A stretch of 64,000 nt of DNA, taken from Desulfobotulus alkaliphilus (GTDB lineage: Bacteria; Desulfobacterota; Desulfobacteria; Desulfobacterales; ASO4-4). Below the pieces are notes generated by a model, which saw only the letters and a program-made list of their open reading frames with translations, did not search any database and was not told the DNA's origin. Positions 25,754-34,487 of this stretch are shown here, piece after piece; positions within the stretch are counted from its first letter, which is position 1, and the number at the start of each line of letters is the position of its first letter. The DNA lies in the NCBI RefSeq assembly GCF_007830435.1, contig NZ_VLLC01000002.1, forward strand, positions 119,484-183,483, written 5' to 3'. Both the position numbers and the translations under genes were made by a program.

Positions 25754-26239
25754 ATGGAACAGGCTTTCAGGGGGAGGGTTTTTGAAACGGTCCTGGGGCC
25801 TGTTGCTCTTTTTTGTGATTCAGGAGAAAAAGGGCTGAAAAAGCTTGTTTTTTTGGAAGAGGGTGGGGGCAGGGGAAACGCTTTTTCATCGGATGCCCCC
25901 CTGCTGAAGGAGGCAGAAAAACAGCTTCTGGAATACCTTGCAGGAAAACGCATTCGTTTTGATTTGCCACTTCTGCCGGAAGGAAGGCCTTTTCAGCAGC
26001 GGGTGTGGGAAGCCCTGCTTGGCATTCCCTTCGGAGAAACAAGGTCTTATAAAGATATTGCTCTGGCTCTGGGGCAGCCCGGAGCCTCTCGGGCAGTGGG
26101 CAATGCCAATGGCAGAAATCCCCTGCCCATTTTTATTCCCTGTCACAGGGTCATAGCAGCAGATGGCAGCCTCGGGGGCTATAGCGGCGGACTGCTTCGT
26201 AAAGTCTTTTTTCTCAGGCTTGAAAAAAGCAGAACTTGA
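25754..26239 (+). CDS. ogt: Methylated-DNA-protein cysteine methyltransferase
   Basis: The 161-residue protein carries the alkyl-acceptor motif IPCHRVIA with Cys130, preceded by the helix-turn-helix RSYKDIALALGQPGASRAVGNANGRNP. It removes the methyl group from O6-methylguanine in DNA by transferring it to the Cys, without turnover. Lacking an AdaA domain, it is of Ogt/MGMT type. It starts 5 bases after the nfnB stop, so is probably co-transcribed, though functionally unrelated. Confidence 0.93.
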   Translation: MEQAFRGRVFETVLGPVALFCDSGEKGLKKLVFLEEGGGRGNAFSSDAPLLKEAEKQLLEYLAGKRIRFDLPLLPEGRPFQQRVWEALLGIPFGETRSYKDIALALGQPGASRAVGNANGRNPLPIFIPCHRVIAADGSLGGYSGGLLRKVFFLRLEKSRT

Positions 26240-26270
26240 GGGAAAGGCAGGTGACGGGTCAGAGGGTGGT

Positions 26271-26313
26271 CCGGCACTCAAGTCTTTTTTAATTCTGAAA
26301 GATTGAGTACCGG
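26271..26313. repeat. Solitary small palindromic cassette, possible terminator
   Basis: CCGGCACTCAAGTC and GATTGAGTACCGG form 13-base arms with two imperfect pairs around TTTTTTAATTCTGAAA. It is not embedded in a large element, which shows that the cassette is an independent repeat. It lies between the convergent ogt and cNMP-protein genes and may end transcription there. Confidence 0.7.
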
Positions 26314-26354
26314 TTAATGTCATGTATTAACATAGCGTGCGGGGGCAGAATGTA

Positions 26355-26837
26355 TTATTCTTCATTCAGATCTTCTATGTCCGGGTGCTCGCTGATGGAT
26401 CTTACAAACTGCTGTGTGCGATGGCTCAGCCGATTTTGTATGATGCTTACCGTAGCTCTCATGATTTTGTACCCAATAGTATGATCTTTTTCAAAAAGAT
26501 CAATAAGGCCTGAACCATTTATCATAATAAGTTCTGTTGTCCCTGCGCTTATGGCATTTAAGCTGTAGCCTGTATTGTCAAGGATGGAGGTGAGGCCGAA
26601 AGCAGCACCTGGCTTCAGTGTCCCGACGGTAACTGCCATGGTTGTGTGGAGGCGCTCCTCCAAAAGAACGAGGCCGGATTGAAGCAGGAAAAACGTTTCG
26701 GCTGTATCCCCTTCCTTGTAAATCACCTGACCTTCCTCAAAGTGGACCTCATGGCAGAGAGGTGTGATTTTTTCCAGCTCTTTCTGGGTGAGACTTTCCA
26801 GTATGGGATAGTTTTTCAATATTTCACTTGTAATCAT
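26355..26837 (-). CDS. Cyclic-nucleotide-binding-domain protein without DNA-binding domain
   Basis: A 160-residue protein made of one cNMP-binding beta-barrel (VHFEEGQVIYKEGDTAETFFLLQSGLV...LKPGAAFGLTSILDN) and an alpha-helical tail (GYKIMRATVSIIQNRLSHRTQQFV). No winged helix follows, so it is not a complete CRP-type regulator. The usual phosphate-binding Arg-rich cassette is replaced by AAFGLTSILDNT, so ligand binding is doubtful. It may modulate another protein. It lies 90 bases downstream of the Mrp operon on the same strand, with a hairpin between. GGAAGGAAG precedes the ATG. Confidence 0.8.
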   Translation of the reverse strand: MITSEILKNYPILESLTQKELEKITPLCHEVHFEEGQVIYKEGDTAETFFLLQSGLVLLEERLHTTMAVTVGTLKPGAAFGLTSILDNTGYSLNAISAGTTELIMINGSGLIDLFEKDHTIGYKIMRATVSIIQNRLSHRTQQFVRSISEHPDIEDLNEE

Positions 26838-26879
26838 TTCAAGCTTCCTTCCATGGAAGATACATTGTGTTATCAGATT

Positions 26880-26917
26880 GCTGCAGCCCCTCCTTCAGGC
26901 AAAAGGCAGGCTGCAGC
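26880..26917. other. Hairpin between Mrp operon and cNMP-protein gene
   Basis: GCTGCAGCC and GGCTGCAGC are perfect 9-base arms around a 20-base loop. There is no U tract, so it could slow polymerase or stabilise the 3' end of the Mrp transcript rather than terminate it. Confidence 0.5.
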
Positions 26918-26927
26918 ACTGGTGGGA

Positions 26928-28718
26928 TCATCCTGAAAAAAAGAAAAGGATAATCAGCAAGAAGACCACGGCAGCAGCGCCCAGGCCAAGGGGTGTTGTG
27001 CCGGTACTGTAGCTTGATTTGACCTCTTCTTCCGTTGTTTTGTCCGTAAATGGCCGCAACAGTGCCAGGGTCAGTTTAAGGGGAATGTCGCTGGCAAGAG
27101 CCGCCAGTTTAGGAGTCAGTTTACCGGCAACCAGCTTCTCAGTACTTTCATTGAGCCTGTTCAGGCTCCGGTCCATCATTGAGTAAAATACATTGCTGCC
27201 AGCAATAAAGGCGATATCCGTATCCGATGGCTTGATTGCTGGTTTTGCTTTGTCTTTGTTTTTCTTTGCCGCCTTAACCATGAGAACAAAAAGCCATGCC
27301 CCCACAGCCATTACGAGAAGCTGTTTGCCAAGATGCTTGAGAGTATAGGGGTTGTAGTCCATTGCATGGGGGAGGATACGGTAAAGGGCATCGGGGAAAA
27401 AACCCAGATAAAAGGACATGAGAGCTGTAAGCCCCATGGCAATGAGCATACAGGCAGGAGCTTCTTTTGTAGATGGTACGCTGGGTGTGTCTTTGCCTCC
27501 AAACCAGATGTAGTATGGAAGTTTGAGACCTACTGAAATCCAGGTTCCCAGACTGGACAGAAGAAGCATGATCCAGAGAATGTTTCTTCCTGAATAGTCC
27601 GCTGCTGAAAGGATGATATCCTTGGAGATGAATCCTGAGGTCAGGGGCGCTGCGGATATGGAAATACCTCCCACAATTGTGAATGCAAGGGTCAGCGGCA
27701 TGAGTTTGCTTAGGCCCCCCAGCTCCTTGATTCTTACACTGCCTGCCATCTGGAGTACAGCTCCTGCCCCCATAAACAGAAGGGTTTTGTATATGACATT
27801 GGTATAGGCGTGGGCTACGGCACCGTTGATGGCAAGGGTGGTGCCAATGCCTATGGCACACACCATATACCCTATCTGGCAGACAATGTGATAGGCCAGA
27901 ATCCGTCTTGCATCGGTGGTGATGAGGGCGTATGTGACACCATAGACGGCCATAAAGGCACCGATGATGGCAAGGATGTCAAAACCGGGGAAGGCGCGGC
28001 AGAGAACATATACGGCGGTTTTTGTTGTAAAGGCACTTAAGAATACTGCCCCTGTGACCGTTGCTTCAGGGTATGCATCCGGAAGCCAGGCATGGAGGGG
28101 GGGGGCAGCAGCATTGACGAGGAATCCTGCCATAATGAGATATTCGGCAAGTCCTGCCTGATCCGGATGGAAGCGGGTAAAGGAAAGGTCGCCACCTGTG
28201 GCCTGATAGTGGATAATAATACCAGCCAGAAGGATCAGTCCACCTGCCATGTGCATGAGTATGTAGTGAAAAGCGGCGTCATAGGCGGCTTTATTTTTTC
28301 TGGCAAGGATGAGAAAGGTTGAAGCTACGGCCATGATTTCCCAGAAGATATAGAGGGAAAGCAGATCGCCTGCAAAGGTAACACCCAGAGCGCCGCCCGC
28401 GTAAAAAAGGGCGCACATATGCTGCACATTATCCTGCAGTTTAAGTGCATACATCACACTTAAAAAACAGATAATAGCAAAGATGATTCCAAAGGGTTTT
28501 GCAAGGCTGTCCATGCGGCCGAAAACAAGGTCAAAATCCATGAATTTTACTGCCCAGTGTATACCCTCTGGTGTATTAAGAATAACGGTAAGGGCAAGCA
28601 GGGGCAGAAGCAGCATCCAGACAGCCCTGACTCCCTTCGACATGAGAGGGATGAACAGGGCACCGCCGATGAGGATAAGGGCAGGGGGAATACCGCTGCC
28701 GAATAGGGTCTGGTACAT
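26928..28718 (-). CDS. Mrp/complex I-type antiporter subunit D (third D paralogue)
   Basis: The 596-residue polytopic protein belongs to the proton-conducting membrane transporter family shared by NuoL/M/N and MrpA/D. Visible are SLYIFWEIMAVAS (conserved Glu of TM5), HAWLPDAYPEATVTGAVFLSAFTTKTAVYVL (Lys of TM7) and the helices that follow. A hydrophilic C-terminal stretch (about 490-570) before a last helix is unusual. It is the last gene of the nine-gene operon, following the second D-type gene by about 60 bases. It likely forms one of three ion channels in an Mrp/Mbh-like complex moving Na+ and H+. Confidence 0.87.
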   Translation of the reverse strand: MYQTLFGSGIPPALILIGGALFIPLMSKGVRAVWMLLLPLLALTVILNTPEGIHWAVKFMDFDLVFGRMDSLAKPFGIIFAIICFLSVMYALKLQDNVQHMCALFYAGGALGVTFAGDLLSLYIFWEIMAVASTFLILARKNKAAYDAAFHYILMHMAGGLILLAGIIIHYQATGGDLSFTRFHPDQAGLAEYLIMAGFLVNAAAPPLHAWLPDAYPEATVTGAVFLSAFTTKTAVYVLCRAFPGFDILAIIGAFMAVYGVTYALITTDARRILAYHIVCQIGYMVCAIGIGTTLAINGAVAHAYTNVIYKTLLFMGAGAVLQMAGSVRIKELGGLSKLMPLTLAFTIVGGISISAAPLTSGFISKDIILSAADYSGRNILWIMLLLSSLGTWISVGLKLPYYIWFGGKDTPSVPSTKEAPACMLIAMGLTALMSFYLGFFPDALYRILPHAMDYNPYTLKHLGKQLLVMAVGAWLFVLMVKAAKKNKDKAKPAIKPSDTDIAFIAGSNVFYSMMDRSLNRLNESTEKLVAGKLTPKLAALASDIPLKLTLALLRPFTDKTTEEEVKSSYSTGTTPLGLGAAAVVFLLIILFFFSG

Positions 28719-28781
28719 GGGAAAACTCCTGTACTTTATGTCATTGACATGGGGTCATGATAGAACAGCTTTCATCCACTT

Positions 28782-30263
28782 TCAGCCGCCCATGATCTGT
28801 GAGACGGCAAGCTGGGCCAGCCTGAAAAAGGGCTGGGGATAAAAGAACAGGACAAGGCAGCCTATGGCTGTGATGCTCAGTGGATACAGACACCATGGTG
28901 GCGACTCTTTGATACTTTCATTTTTATATAAATCCTCTTCCGGTGGGCAGAAAAAGGCCCTGTAAACAATGGGCAGAAAATACGCCGCATTGAGTATGGA
29001 GCTTACCAGCAGCACCACAAGAAATGCGATCTGTCCGGATTCCAGGGTGCCGATGACCAGATACCACTTGGAAAGAAAGCCTCCTGCGGGGGGAAGGCCT
29101 ATAACAGACAGTGCACCTATGAAAAAGGCTGTCATGGTAATGGGCATGCGCCTGCCGATGCCCTTCATCTGGCTGATATATTTTTTTCCTGAGGCCACAA
29201 AGATGGCACCTGCACAGAAAAAGAGGGTGATTTTTCCGAAGGCGTGCATGGTGATGTGCATCATGGCTCCCTGGAGGGCTGCTGGCGTCAGGAGCGCAAC
29301 TCCCAGCACAATGTAGGAAAGCTGCCCCACCGTTGAAAAGGCCAGTCGTCTTTTAAGTTCATCCTGACTTAAGGCCATCAGCGATGAAACAAGTATTGTG
29401 ATGCTTGCAAATATGGCAATGATGGTGCCGATACCCGCATCGGAGAGGGGGCCGGTGCCAAGGGTGCCAGTGAGGGCACGGAATACGCAGAAAACACCTA
29501 CCTTTACTACGGCAACGGCATGGAGCAGGGCACTGACCGGGGTGGGCGCCACCATGGCTACGGGAAGCCAGGAATGAAGGGGCATTATACCTGCCTTGGC
29601 AAAGCCGAAGGTAAGCATAAGGGCCAGTACAAGCAGGGTACCGGAGTTAACATTACCTGCAACTACACCGCCTGCGGTGAAGTCGAGGGTTCCTGCCTGA
29701 ACATAGACATAAAGCATGGCCGGAAATGCCAGAAGCACTGATGCGCCAAGGAGATAGGCTATATACTTTCTGCCGGACACTCTGCCTTCATGGTCCTGAT
29801 TGTGGGCAACCAGGGGATAGGTGGCAAAGCTCAGCATCTCATAGAAAAGATACATGGTTAAGAGGTTGGCCGAGAAGGCAACCCCTATGGTTGCAGAAAG
29901 GGAGATGGCGAAAAAGCTAAAATATCGGGTCTGGCTATGCTCGTCAAGACCCCTCATGTAACCAATGGAGTAAGCGGAAGTGACAATCCAGAGGGAAGAG
30001 GAAACTAAAGCAAAAAGTAATCCGAAAGCATCTACCTTGAGGGCAATGGGGACGCCGGGAATGACTTCGGCAATGGTGAAATGTATGGTTCCGCCCTGAA
30101 GGACGAAGGGGGCCATGGAAAGGACCAGGCCGAATTTGATAAAAGCGGCTGCAAATGTCCAGGCCTCTCTGGCATTCATGTTTCTGCTGGAAACAATGGC
30201 CGGAACAGCTGCCAGCGATACCAGAAGGGCAAGGAGGGGTGTTATGCTGTATAAGGTTTCCAT
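28782..30263 (-). CDS. Mrp-type antiporter subunit D (second D paralogue)
   Basis: This 493-residue membrane protein is of the NuoN/MrpD family, about 14 predicted helices. LLTMYLFYEMLSFATYP carries the TM5 Glu and PLHSWLPVAMVAPTPVSALLHAVAVVKVGVFCVFR the TM7 Lys, both essential for ion translocation in the family. It lies 2 bases after the first D-type gene, so is translated in tandem with it. Three D-type proteins in one operon are more than in the classic seven-subunit Mrp. Confidence 0.9.
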   Translation of the reverse strand: METLYSITPLLALLVSLAAVPAIVSSRNMNAREAWTFAAAFIKFGLVLSMAPFVLQGGTIHFTIAEVIPGVPIALKVDAFGLLFALVSSSLWIVTSAYSIGYMRGLDEHSQTRYFSFFAISLSATIGVAFSANLLTMYLFYEMLSFATYPLVAHNQDHEGRVSGRKYIAYLLGASVLLAFPAMLYVYVQAGTLDFTAGGVVAGNVNSGTLLVLALMLTFGFAKAGIMPLHSWLPVAMVAPTPVSALLHAVAVVKVGVFCVFRALTGTLGTGPLSDAGIGTIIAIFASITILVSSLMALSQDELKRRLAFSTVGQLSYIVLGVALLTPAALQGAMMHITMHAFGKITLFFCAGAIFVASGKKYISQMKGIGRRMPITMTAFFIGALSVIGLPPAGGFLSKWYLVIGTLESGQIAFLVVLLVSSILNAAYFLPIVYRAFFCPPEEDLYKNESIKESPPWCLYPLSITAIGCLVLFFYPQPFFRLAQLAVSQIMGG

Positions 30264-30265
30264 AT

Positions 30266-31816
30266 TCAGAGTACCTGTCCGGGAATCGCCGGGTCAATGA
30301 AAAGGTTTACAATGCCTCCTGTCATAAAGCCCAGTGCAAGGAGGGTCAGTGCCATAATGATAAGGGGAATGAGCATGGATATGCGGGCTTCTGCCATGGC
30401 CAGAGAAGGCAGGCCGTGATGGGTATGGTGGTCACTCTCATGCTCTCTGGAGTTTTGGCCGAAGGTTTCGGCTGGTACTTCAAAGAAAGCGATTTCAAAT
30501 ACTTTGAAAAAGAGAATGGCATTGATGATGCTGGCAGAAAGCAGGGCAATAACAAAGCCCCAGTGCCCGGCTTCAATGCCGCCGGAAATAAGATACCATT
30601 TGCTGAAAAAACCGCAGGTGGGAGGAATCCCGATGATCGCAAGGCCGGAAATAACAAGAGCACCCATGGAAAAGGGCATGGTTTGGAAAAGACCTTTAAG
30701 GTCTGAGAAGGCATCGGCACCTCTTCTGGCCCGGATGTTGGCGACAGCCATGAATACACAGAGAGTCATGGCTGCGTCATTGAGAATGTGCAGCATGGCA
30801 CCGGTCATGCCCGCCCGGTTGCCCAGCCAGAAGCCGCCTACCATGTAAGCCACTTCCACCACAACGATGTAGGTGAGCATTCTTTTGAAACTTTTTTGGG
30901 CAAGGGCCATGAAGGCACCCGCAAAAATACCTATGGTGGCCAGCCAGACCATGGCATCGGCAATGATTCCCGTATCAAAGGCAAGGGAGAGCGGGAACAG
31001 GGAAAGAACAAGCCGGATCATAATGTAAATACTGACTTTGGTGGTCAGGGCTGCCATGACATTGGTGGTGGCATCCGGGGCAAAGGTATAGGCATTGGGC
31101 AGCCAGCCGTGAACCGGGAAGGCGGCCATTTTTGCAAGAAGACCTGTCATGCAGAGGGCAAAGGCCATGGTGATGGTGGGGTTGGGCCCCATTTCCTGAA
31201 GGATGACAGCGATATCCGTCATATTCAGGGAGCCTGTGGCGATGTAGATGTAAGCAACGCCCATGAGATAGAAGCTTGCTCCAATGGTGCCCATGAGCAG
31301 GTAGTTCAGGGCTGCAAAGGGTGCCCGGTTGTGGCCCATGCCAATCAGTGCGTAGGCGGACAAAGAGGCAATTTCCAGAAGAACATAGAGGTTGAATATA
31401 TCTTCTGTTGCCACCATTCCTGCAAGGCCTGATACAAAAAATACGTAAAGAGCATACCAGGCAGGGGCTTTTTCGGTAAAATCCTTTTCAGCACTTGCTC
31501 TGGATGCCACAAGATTGATTAGGGCCACGGCCATGATGGCAGTAAGTATGAGGGCGCTGAAGGTGTCGATGCGATAGGCTATGCCAAAGGGAGGCAGCCA
31601 TCCGGCCATATGATAAACAAGGATTTCGCCCTTTGCCGTTTTTATGAGCATGTGTATGGCCGCAATGAGGCCGGACAGCAGACCAAGAAAGGCCATTGGG
31701 AAGGCCCACTTCCTGTTGGCCCATCCGGCAGCTGCTGCCGCCATACCCAACAGGAATGGGGCCATGACAATAAGGACGGGAGAGTGTTGGCTGAATTCCA
31801 TCATAATCGGATCCAT
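30266..31816 (-). CDS. mrpD: Mrp-type antiporter subunit D (first D paralogue)
   Basis: The 516-residue membrane protein directly follows mrpC, the position of mrpD in Mrp operons. Family marks are IFNLYVLLEIASLSAYAL (TM5 Glu) and FPVHGWLPNAYTFAPDATTNVMAALTTKVSIYIMIR (TM7 Lys). A His-rich loop, ESDHHTHHG, near residue 475 stands out and might bind metal. CAGGGG lies 6 bases before the ATG. Role: ion-translocating subunit of Na+/H+ antiport. Confidence 0.9.
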   Translation of the reverse strand: MDPIMMEFSQHSPVLIVMAPFLLGMAAAAAGWANRKWAFPMAFLGLLSGLIAAIHMLIKTAKGEILVYHMAGWLPPFGIAYRIDTFSALILTAIMAVALINLVASRASAEKDFTEKAPAWYALYVFFVSGLAGMVATEDIFNLYVLLEIASLSAYALIGMGHNRAPFAALNYLLMGTIGASFYLMGVAYIYIATGSLNMTDIAVILQEMGPNPTITMAFALCMTGLLAKMAAFPVHGWLPNAYTFAPDATTNVMAALTTKVSIYIMIRLVLSLFPLSLAFDTGIIADAMVWLATIGIFAGAFMALAQKSFKRMLTYIVVVEVAYMVGGFWLGNRAGMTGAMLHILNDAAMTLCVFMAVANIRARRGADAFSDLKGLFQTMPFSMGALVISGLAIIGIPPTCGFFSKWYLISGGIEAGHWGFVIALLSASIINAILFFKVFEIAFFEVPAETFGQNSREHESDHHTHHGLPSLAMAEARISMLIPLIIMALTLLALGFMTGGIVNLFIDPAIPGQVL

Positions 31817-31849
31817 ATGCGCCCCTGAGGCGCTTCATAAGATGCCGTT

Positions 31850-32233
31850 TCAGTGGGACTGAATGGCGTGGTTGATTTCATCTTCCTCAAGGGTACCGTA
31901 TATACGATAAACCTTGAGAGCCAGAGTCAGGGCTACTCCCAGGGTGGCCACGGCAACGACAATGGCCGTGAGCATGAGAACATGGGGCAGCGGGTTCAGA
32001 TACATGACAGGGTCAATGGCTCCCTTGTGTTCTTCCATAAGTATGGGAAGGGTTGCATCATGTTTGAAAGATGCGGATATGAAAAAAAGAATGATGGAGG
32101 TCTGAAAAATATTCAGCCCGATAATTTTTTTAATGAGGTTGGTTTTTGAAATCATGGCGTACATTCCAAGGAAGAAAAGGAAGATACAGCCCCAATAGTT
32201 GTATTTGCCGATAAAATAAGGGATCGCATCCAT
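31850..32233 (-). CDS. mrpC: Mrp antiporter subunit C (NuoK-like)
   Basis: The 127-residue protein has three transmembrane helices and the family stretch KKIIGLNIFQTSIILFFIS together with DPLPHVLMLTAIVVAVATLGVALTL-like sequence (here NPLPHVL). It is homologous to NuoK. The start at MDAIPYFIG is chosen because GAAGGA lies 9 bases upstream and it follows the MbhE-MrpB stop by 2 bases; a longer frame adds basic residues unlike a membrane protein. Confidence 0.92.
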   Translation of the reverse strand: MDAIPYFIGKYNYWGCIFLFFLGMYAMISKTNLIKKIIGLNIFQTSIILFFISASFKHDATLPILMEEHKGAIDPVMYLNPLPHVLMLTAIVVAVATLGVALTLALKVYRIYGTLEEDEINHAIQSH

Positions 32234-32235
32234 AG

Positions 32236-33072
32236 TCAGAGTCCTTCGTCCTGCTGTCCTGCGGAAGACAGGTTGTAGTAAATCCATACCATGACAGCCA
32301 TTACAGCCATGGTGACACCGACCTCCACGATGAGAATGCTGTGGGATCTGGCCATGGCCTCATCGCTTAAAAGAAGAGGGGCCAGAACTTCATAGTTGAG
32401 ATAGTCCATACCAAGAAGCAGGCAGAGAAGACCAGTACCAGCAAAAATAAACACGCCGATAATGGACCAGAGGGCTGCGGTGCGTTCACTCATACGCTTC
32501 AGGGATGTTTTGAGGTTATGGCTGATGGCAAGCAGAATGATGGTGGCGCCAAGAACCACCCCTGCCTGAAACCCGCCTCCCGGGCTGTAGTGGCCGTGGG
32601 CCAGTACATAAAGGGAGTAAATCTGTAGAAAAGGTATGAGGCAGCGGCATGTGGTCTGGATGATGGGATCGTAGGGGGTCCATAGTGCATCTATGGATCT
32701 GAATACCTTTGAGTTTTCAGCAGGAAGCTTTCCCCCTTCTTCAATTTTTATGGTTACGCCCGTCGGAATATGCCTGTAGTAGTGGTGTCCGCCCTTTTTA
32801 CCCCTGGCCCTTGAGCGCAGAAGGAAAAAACAGGCAAAGCCAGCAGCGAGGACCACTGCTGCCTCGAACATGGTGTCGTAGGATCGGTAGTCCGCCAGAA
32901 CCACGGCCACCATATTGGGTGTTTTGGTGTGCTCATAGGCATTTTCAATAAAATAGGGGGATACATGTGTGCTGGCGGGTGAAGCAGGATCCCCCCACAT
33001 GGGCAGGTAGTGGGCGTTCATTAAAAGAAGTCCGCCTGCAAAAAGGCAGAGTATAAGGGCGAGTTTTTTCAA
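32236..33072 (-). CDS. MbhE-MrpB fusion, antiporter subunit
   Basis: Two parts can be seen in 278 residues. The first ~90 (LALILCLFAGGLLLMNAHYLP...PNMVAVVLADYRSYDTMFEAAVVLAAGFACFFLLR) match MbhE, which corresponds to the C-terminal end of MrpA. From about 120 onward (IIQTTCRCLIPFLQIYSLYVLAHGHYSPGGGFQAGVVLGATIILL) it is MrpB/MnhB. The start is a TTG overlapping the previous stop as TTGA, with AAGGAGG 8 bases upstream; all longer frames run into another gene. Such a fusion is compatible with a split MrpA. It acts in the membrane complex. Confidence 0.87.
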   Translation of the reverse strand: MKKLALILCLFAGGLLLMNAHYLPMWGDPASPASTHVSPYFIENAYEHTKTPNMVAVVLADYRSYDTMFEAAVVLAAGFACFFLLRSRARGKKGGHHYYRHIPTGVTIKIEEGGKLPAENSKVFRSIDALWTPYDPIIQTTCRCLIPFLQIYSLYVLAHGHYSPGGGFQAGVVLGATIILLAISHNLKTSLKRMSERTAALWSIIGVFIFAGTGLLCLLLGMDYLNYEVLAPLLLSDEAMARSHSILIVEVGVTMAVMAVMVWIYYNLSSAGQQDEGL

Positions 33073-33311
33073 TCTTTGGTCCTCCTTGTGGTCTGGAAAA
33101 CCGTTGCAACAAAAAAGACCGTGCTGACGCCAGCACCTACGGTGGCTTCGGTGAAGGCAACGTCCACGGCCCCCATGACAGCCAGCAGCAGACAGATGAG
33201 AAAACTGTATGCGCCAATGACAATGGCGGCAACCATGAGATCCTTTGCCGCAAGGGCGCCTAAGGCGCATATGATAATCAGGGTTAAAACAATAATATCA
33301 ACAGGAATCAT
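33069..33311 (-). CDS. MbhD-like subunit (DUF4040; MrpA C-terminal part)
   Basis: An 80-residue protein with two to three membrane helices, IPVDIIVLTLIIICALGAL...KDLMVAAIVIGAYSFLICLLLAVMGAVDVAFTEATVGAGVSTVFFVATV, matching the short domain at the end of MrpA that is a free subunit in membrane-bound hydrogenases. The GAVDVAFTEATVGAG stretch is the family's signature. GAGGAAAGCCC lies before the ATG, which overlaps the mrpG stop by 4 bases. Confidence 0.88.
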   Translation of the reverse strand: MIPVDIIVLTLIIICALGALAAKDLMVAAIVIGAYSFLICLLLAVMGAVDVAFTEATVGAGVSTVFFVATVFQTTRRTKD

Positions 33312-33649
33312 GGGCTTTCCTCTTCGTTTTGCCGGGTCCATGGTTTCAGCCCGGCCCGTCTGCCTGCATCGGCAATGGCGTGGGTGGCCGTGGGGCTGGT
33401 AATGAAGACAAAAACGGCAATGAGAATGATTTTAAGGCTCGTGATGAGGCCATTTACATCCGGATGCCTTGTCAGTACATAAAGGATTGAAGCGCTCAGG
33501 AGGCAGACAAGGGCGATGGTATCAAGGAGGCTTGCCCCATGGAGCCTTGTATAGAAGTCCGGCATACGAAGAATGCCCAGAGCACCTCCCAGAAGAAAGA
33601 CACAGCCTGCTGCAAGGAGCAGGGCAATGAAAATGTCAAAAATAATCAT
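33308..33649 (-). CDS. mrpG: Mrp antiporter subunit G
   Basis: The 113-residue protein has three helices and the MrpG motif GILRMPDFYTRLHGASLLDTIA. It is a small accessory subunit needed for assembly of the Na+/H+ antiporter. Overlap ATGA with mrpF upstream and with the MbhD-like gene downstream indicates coupled translation. Confidence 0.94.
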   Translation of the reverse strand: MIIFDIFIALLLAAGCVFLLGGALGILRMPDFYTRLHGASLLDTIALVCLLSASILYVLTRHPDVNGLITSLKIILIAVFVFITSPTATHAIADAGRRAGLKPWTRQNEEESP

Positions 33650-33966
33650 GGTCCATATCCTTTATCCGGGGTCTGTGAAGGTGTGGAGTCTTCGTGTAGG
33701 CCCCGCCTTTTCTGGAAATAGCGGGAGGCAGCCAGTACGGCAATGAAGTTGAGCATGGCGTAGGCCAGGGCAATATCCACCAGCATGTCCACCCGTTGAT
33801 ACATGACACCGATGATGACCAGAAGGGGGGTGGTTTTTGATCCGATGGCATTGACACCAAGGATGTGATCCAGGCTGGAGGGTCCTCGGACGGCGCGGTA
33901 AAGGCCCGCAGCCATGGCCATGGCAATGCAGATAGCCGCAGCATTGAAAAGGGTTTCTGTGAACAT
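33646..33966 (-). CDS. mrpF: Mrp antiporter subunit F
   Basis: A 106-residue three-helix protein with the MrpF motif YRAVRGPSSLDHILGVNAIGSKTTPLLVIIG and VDIALAYAMLNFIAVLAASRYF. GGAGAATAATC precedes the ATG, 2 bases after mrpE. The C-terminal tail after residue 85 is short, polar and not conserved. Confidence 0.94.
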   Translation of the reverse strand: MFTETLFNAAAICIAMAMAAGLYRAVRGPSSLDHILGVNAIGSKTTPLLVIIGVMYQRVDMLVDIALAYAMLNFIAVLAASRYFQKRRGLHEDSTPSQTPDKGYGP

Positions 33967-33968
33967 GA

Positions 33969-34487
33969 TTATTCTCCAAAGGTCCGGGCGATGCGCTGCT
34001 CCATTTCACCGGGCAGGGACTCACTTGATTGTTTGTCCAGGGCGTGGACGGTAAACCTGCCTGGAGATGATATGGAAAGGGTGATGGTTCCCGGCGTCAG
34101 GGTGATGGAGTTGCCGAAGGTGACCCTTCCTGTTTCGTTCTGTATCCGGGTATGGAACTGAATGATATGGGGGTCTATCTTTTTTTTGAGGCCTGGATGA
34201 TATACCAGCTTTAAGACGTGTATGCCTGACAGAAGAATTTGCCAGAGAAGCCAGCATACATAGATAAAGAAGCGGTACCAGAGGGCCGGGCTGTGTCCTT
34301 TGATTCCGTTAGGAAAAAGAAGATCATGGGAAAACCAGGCCACAATGGCTGCGGAAATGGCTCCCAGTCCCAGATGGAAAAGGTCAAACATTCCGGAAAG
34401 CAGGATCCATGTGAGCATCAGCACACACCATGTGAGTAGCAGGGTGGGGCCTTTGCCGGTTTTGGGGGGGCTGTCTGTGGGTATCAC
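33969..34487 (-). CDS. mrpE: Mrp antiporter subunit E
   Basis: The 172-residue protein has two membrane helices at about 18-60 and a cytoplasmic domain with FHTRIQNETGRVTFGNSITLTPGTITLSI, characteristic of MrpE. It starts with GTG, with AAGGAGGG 8 bases upstream. It is the first gene of the antiporter operon, giving the order E-F-G-MbhD-(MbhE/B)-C-D-D-D. Its C-terminal tail ALDKQSSESLPGEMEQRIARTFGE is also typical. Confidence 0.93.
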   Translation of the reverse strand: MIPTDSPPKTGKGPTLLLTWCVLMLTWILLSGMFDLFHLGLGAISAAIVAWFSHDLLFPNGIKGHSPALWYRFFIYVCWLLWQILLSGIHVLKLVYHPGLKKKIDPHIIQFHTRIQNETGRVTFGNSITLTPGTITLSISSPGRFTVHALDKQSSESLPGEMEQRIARTFGE

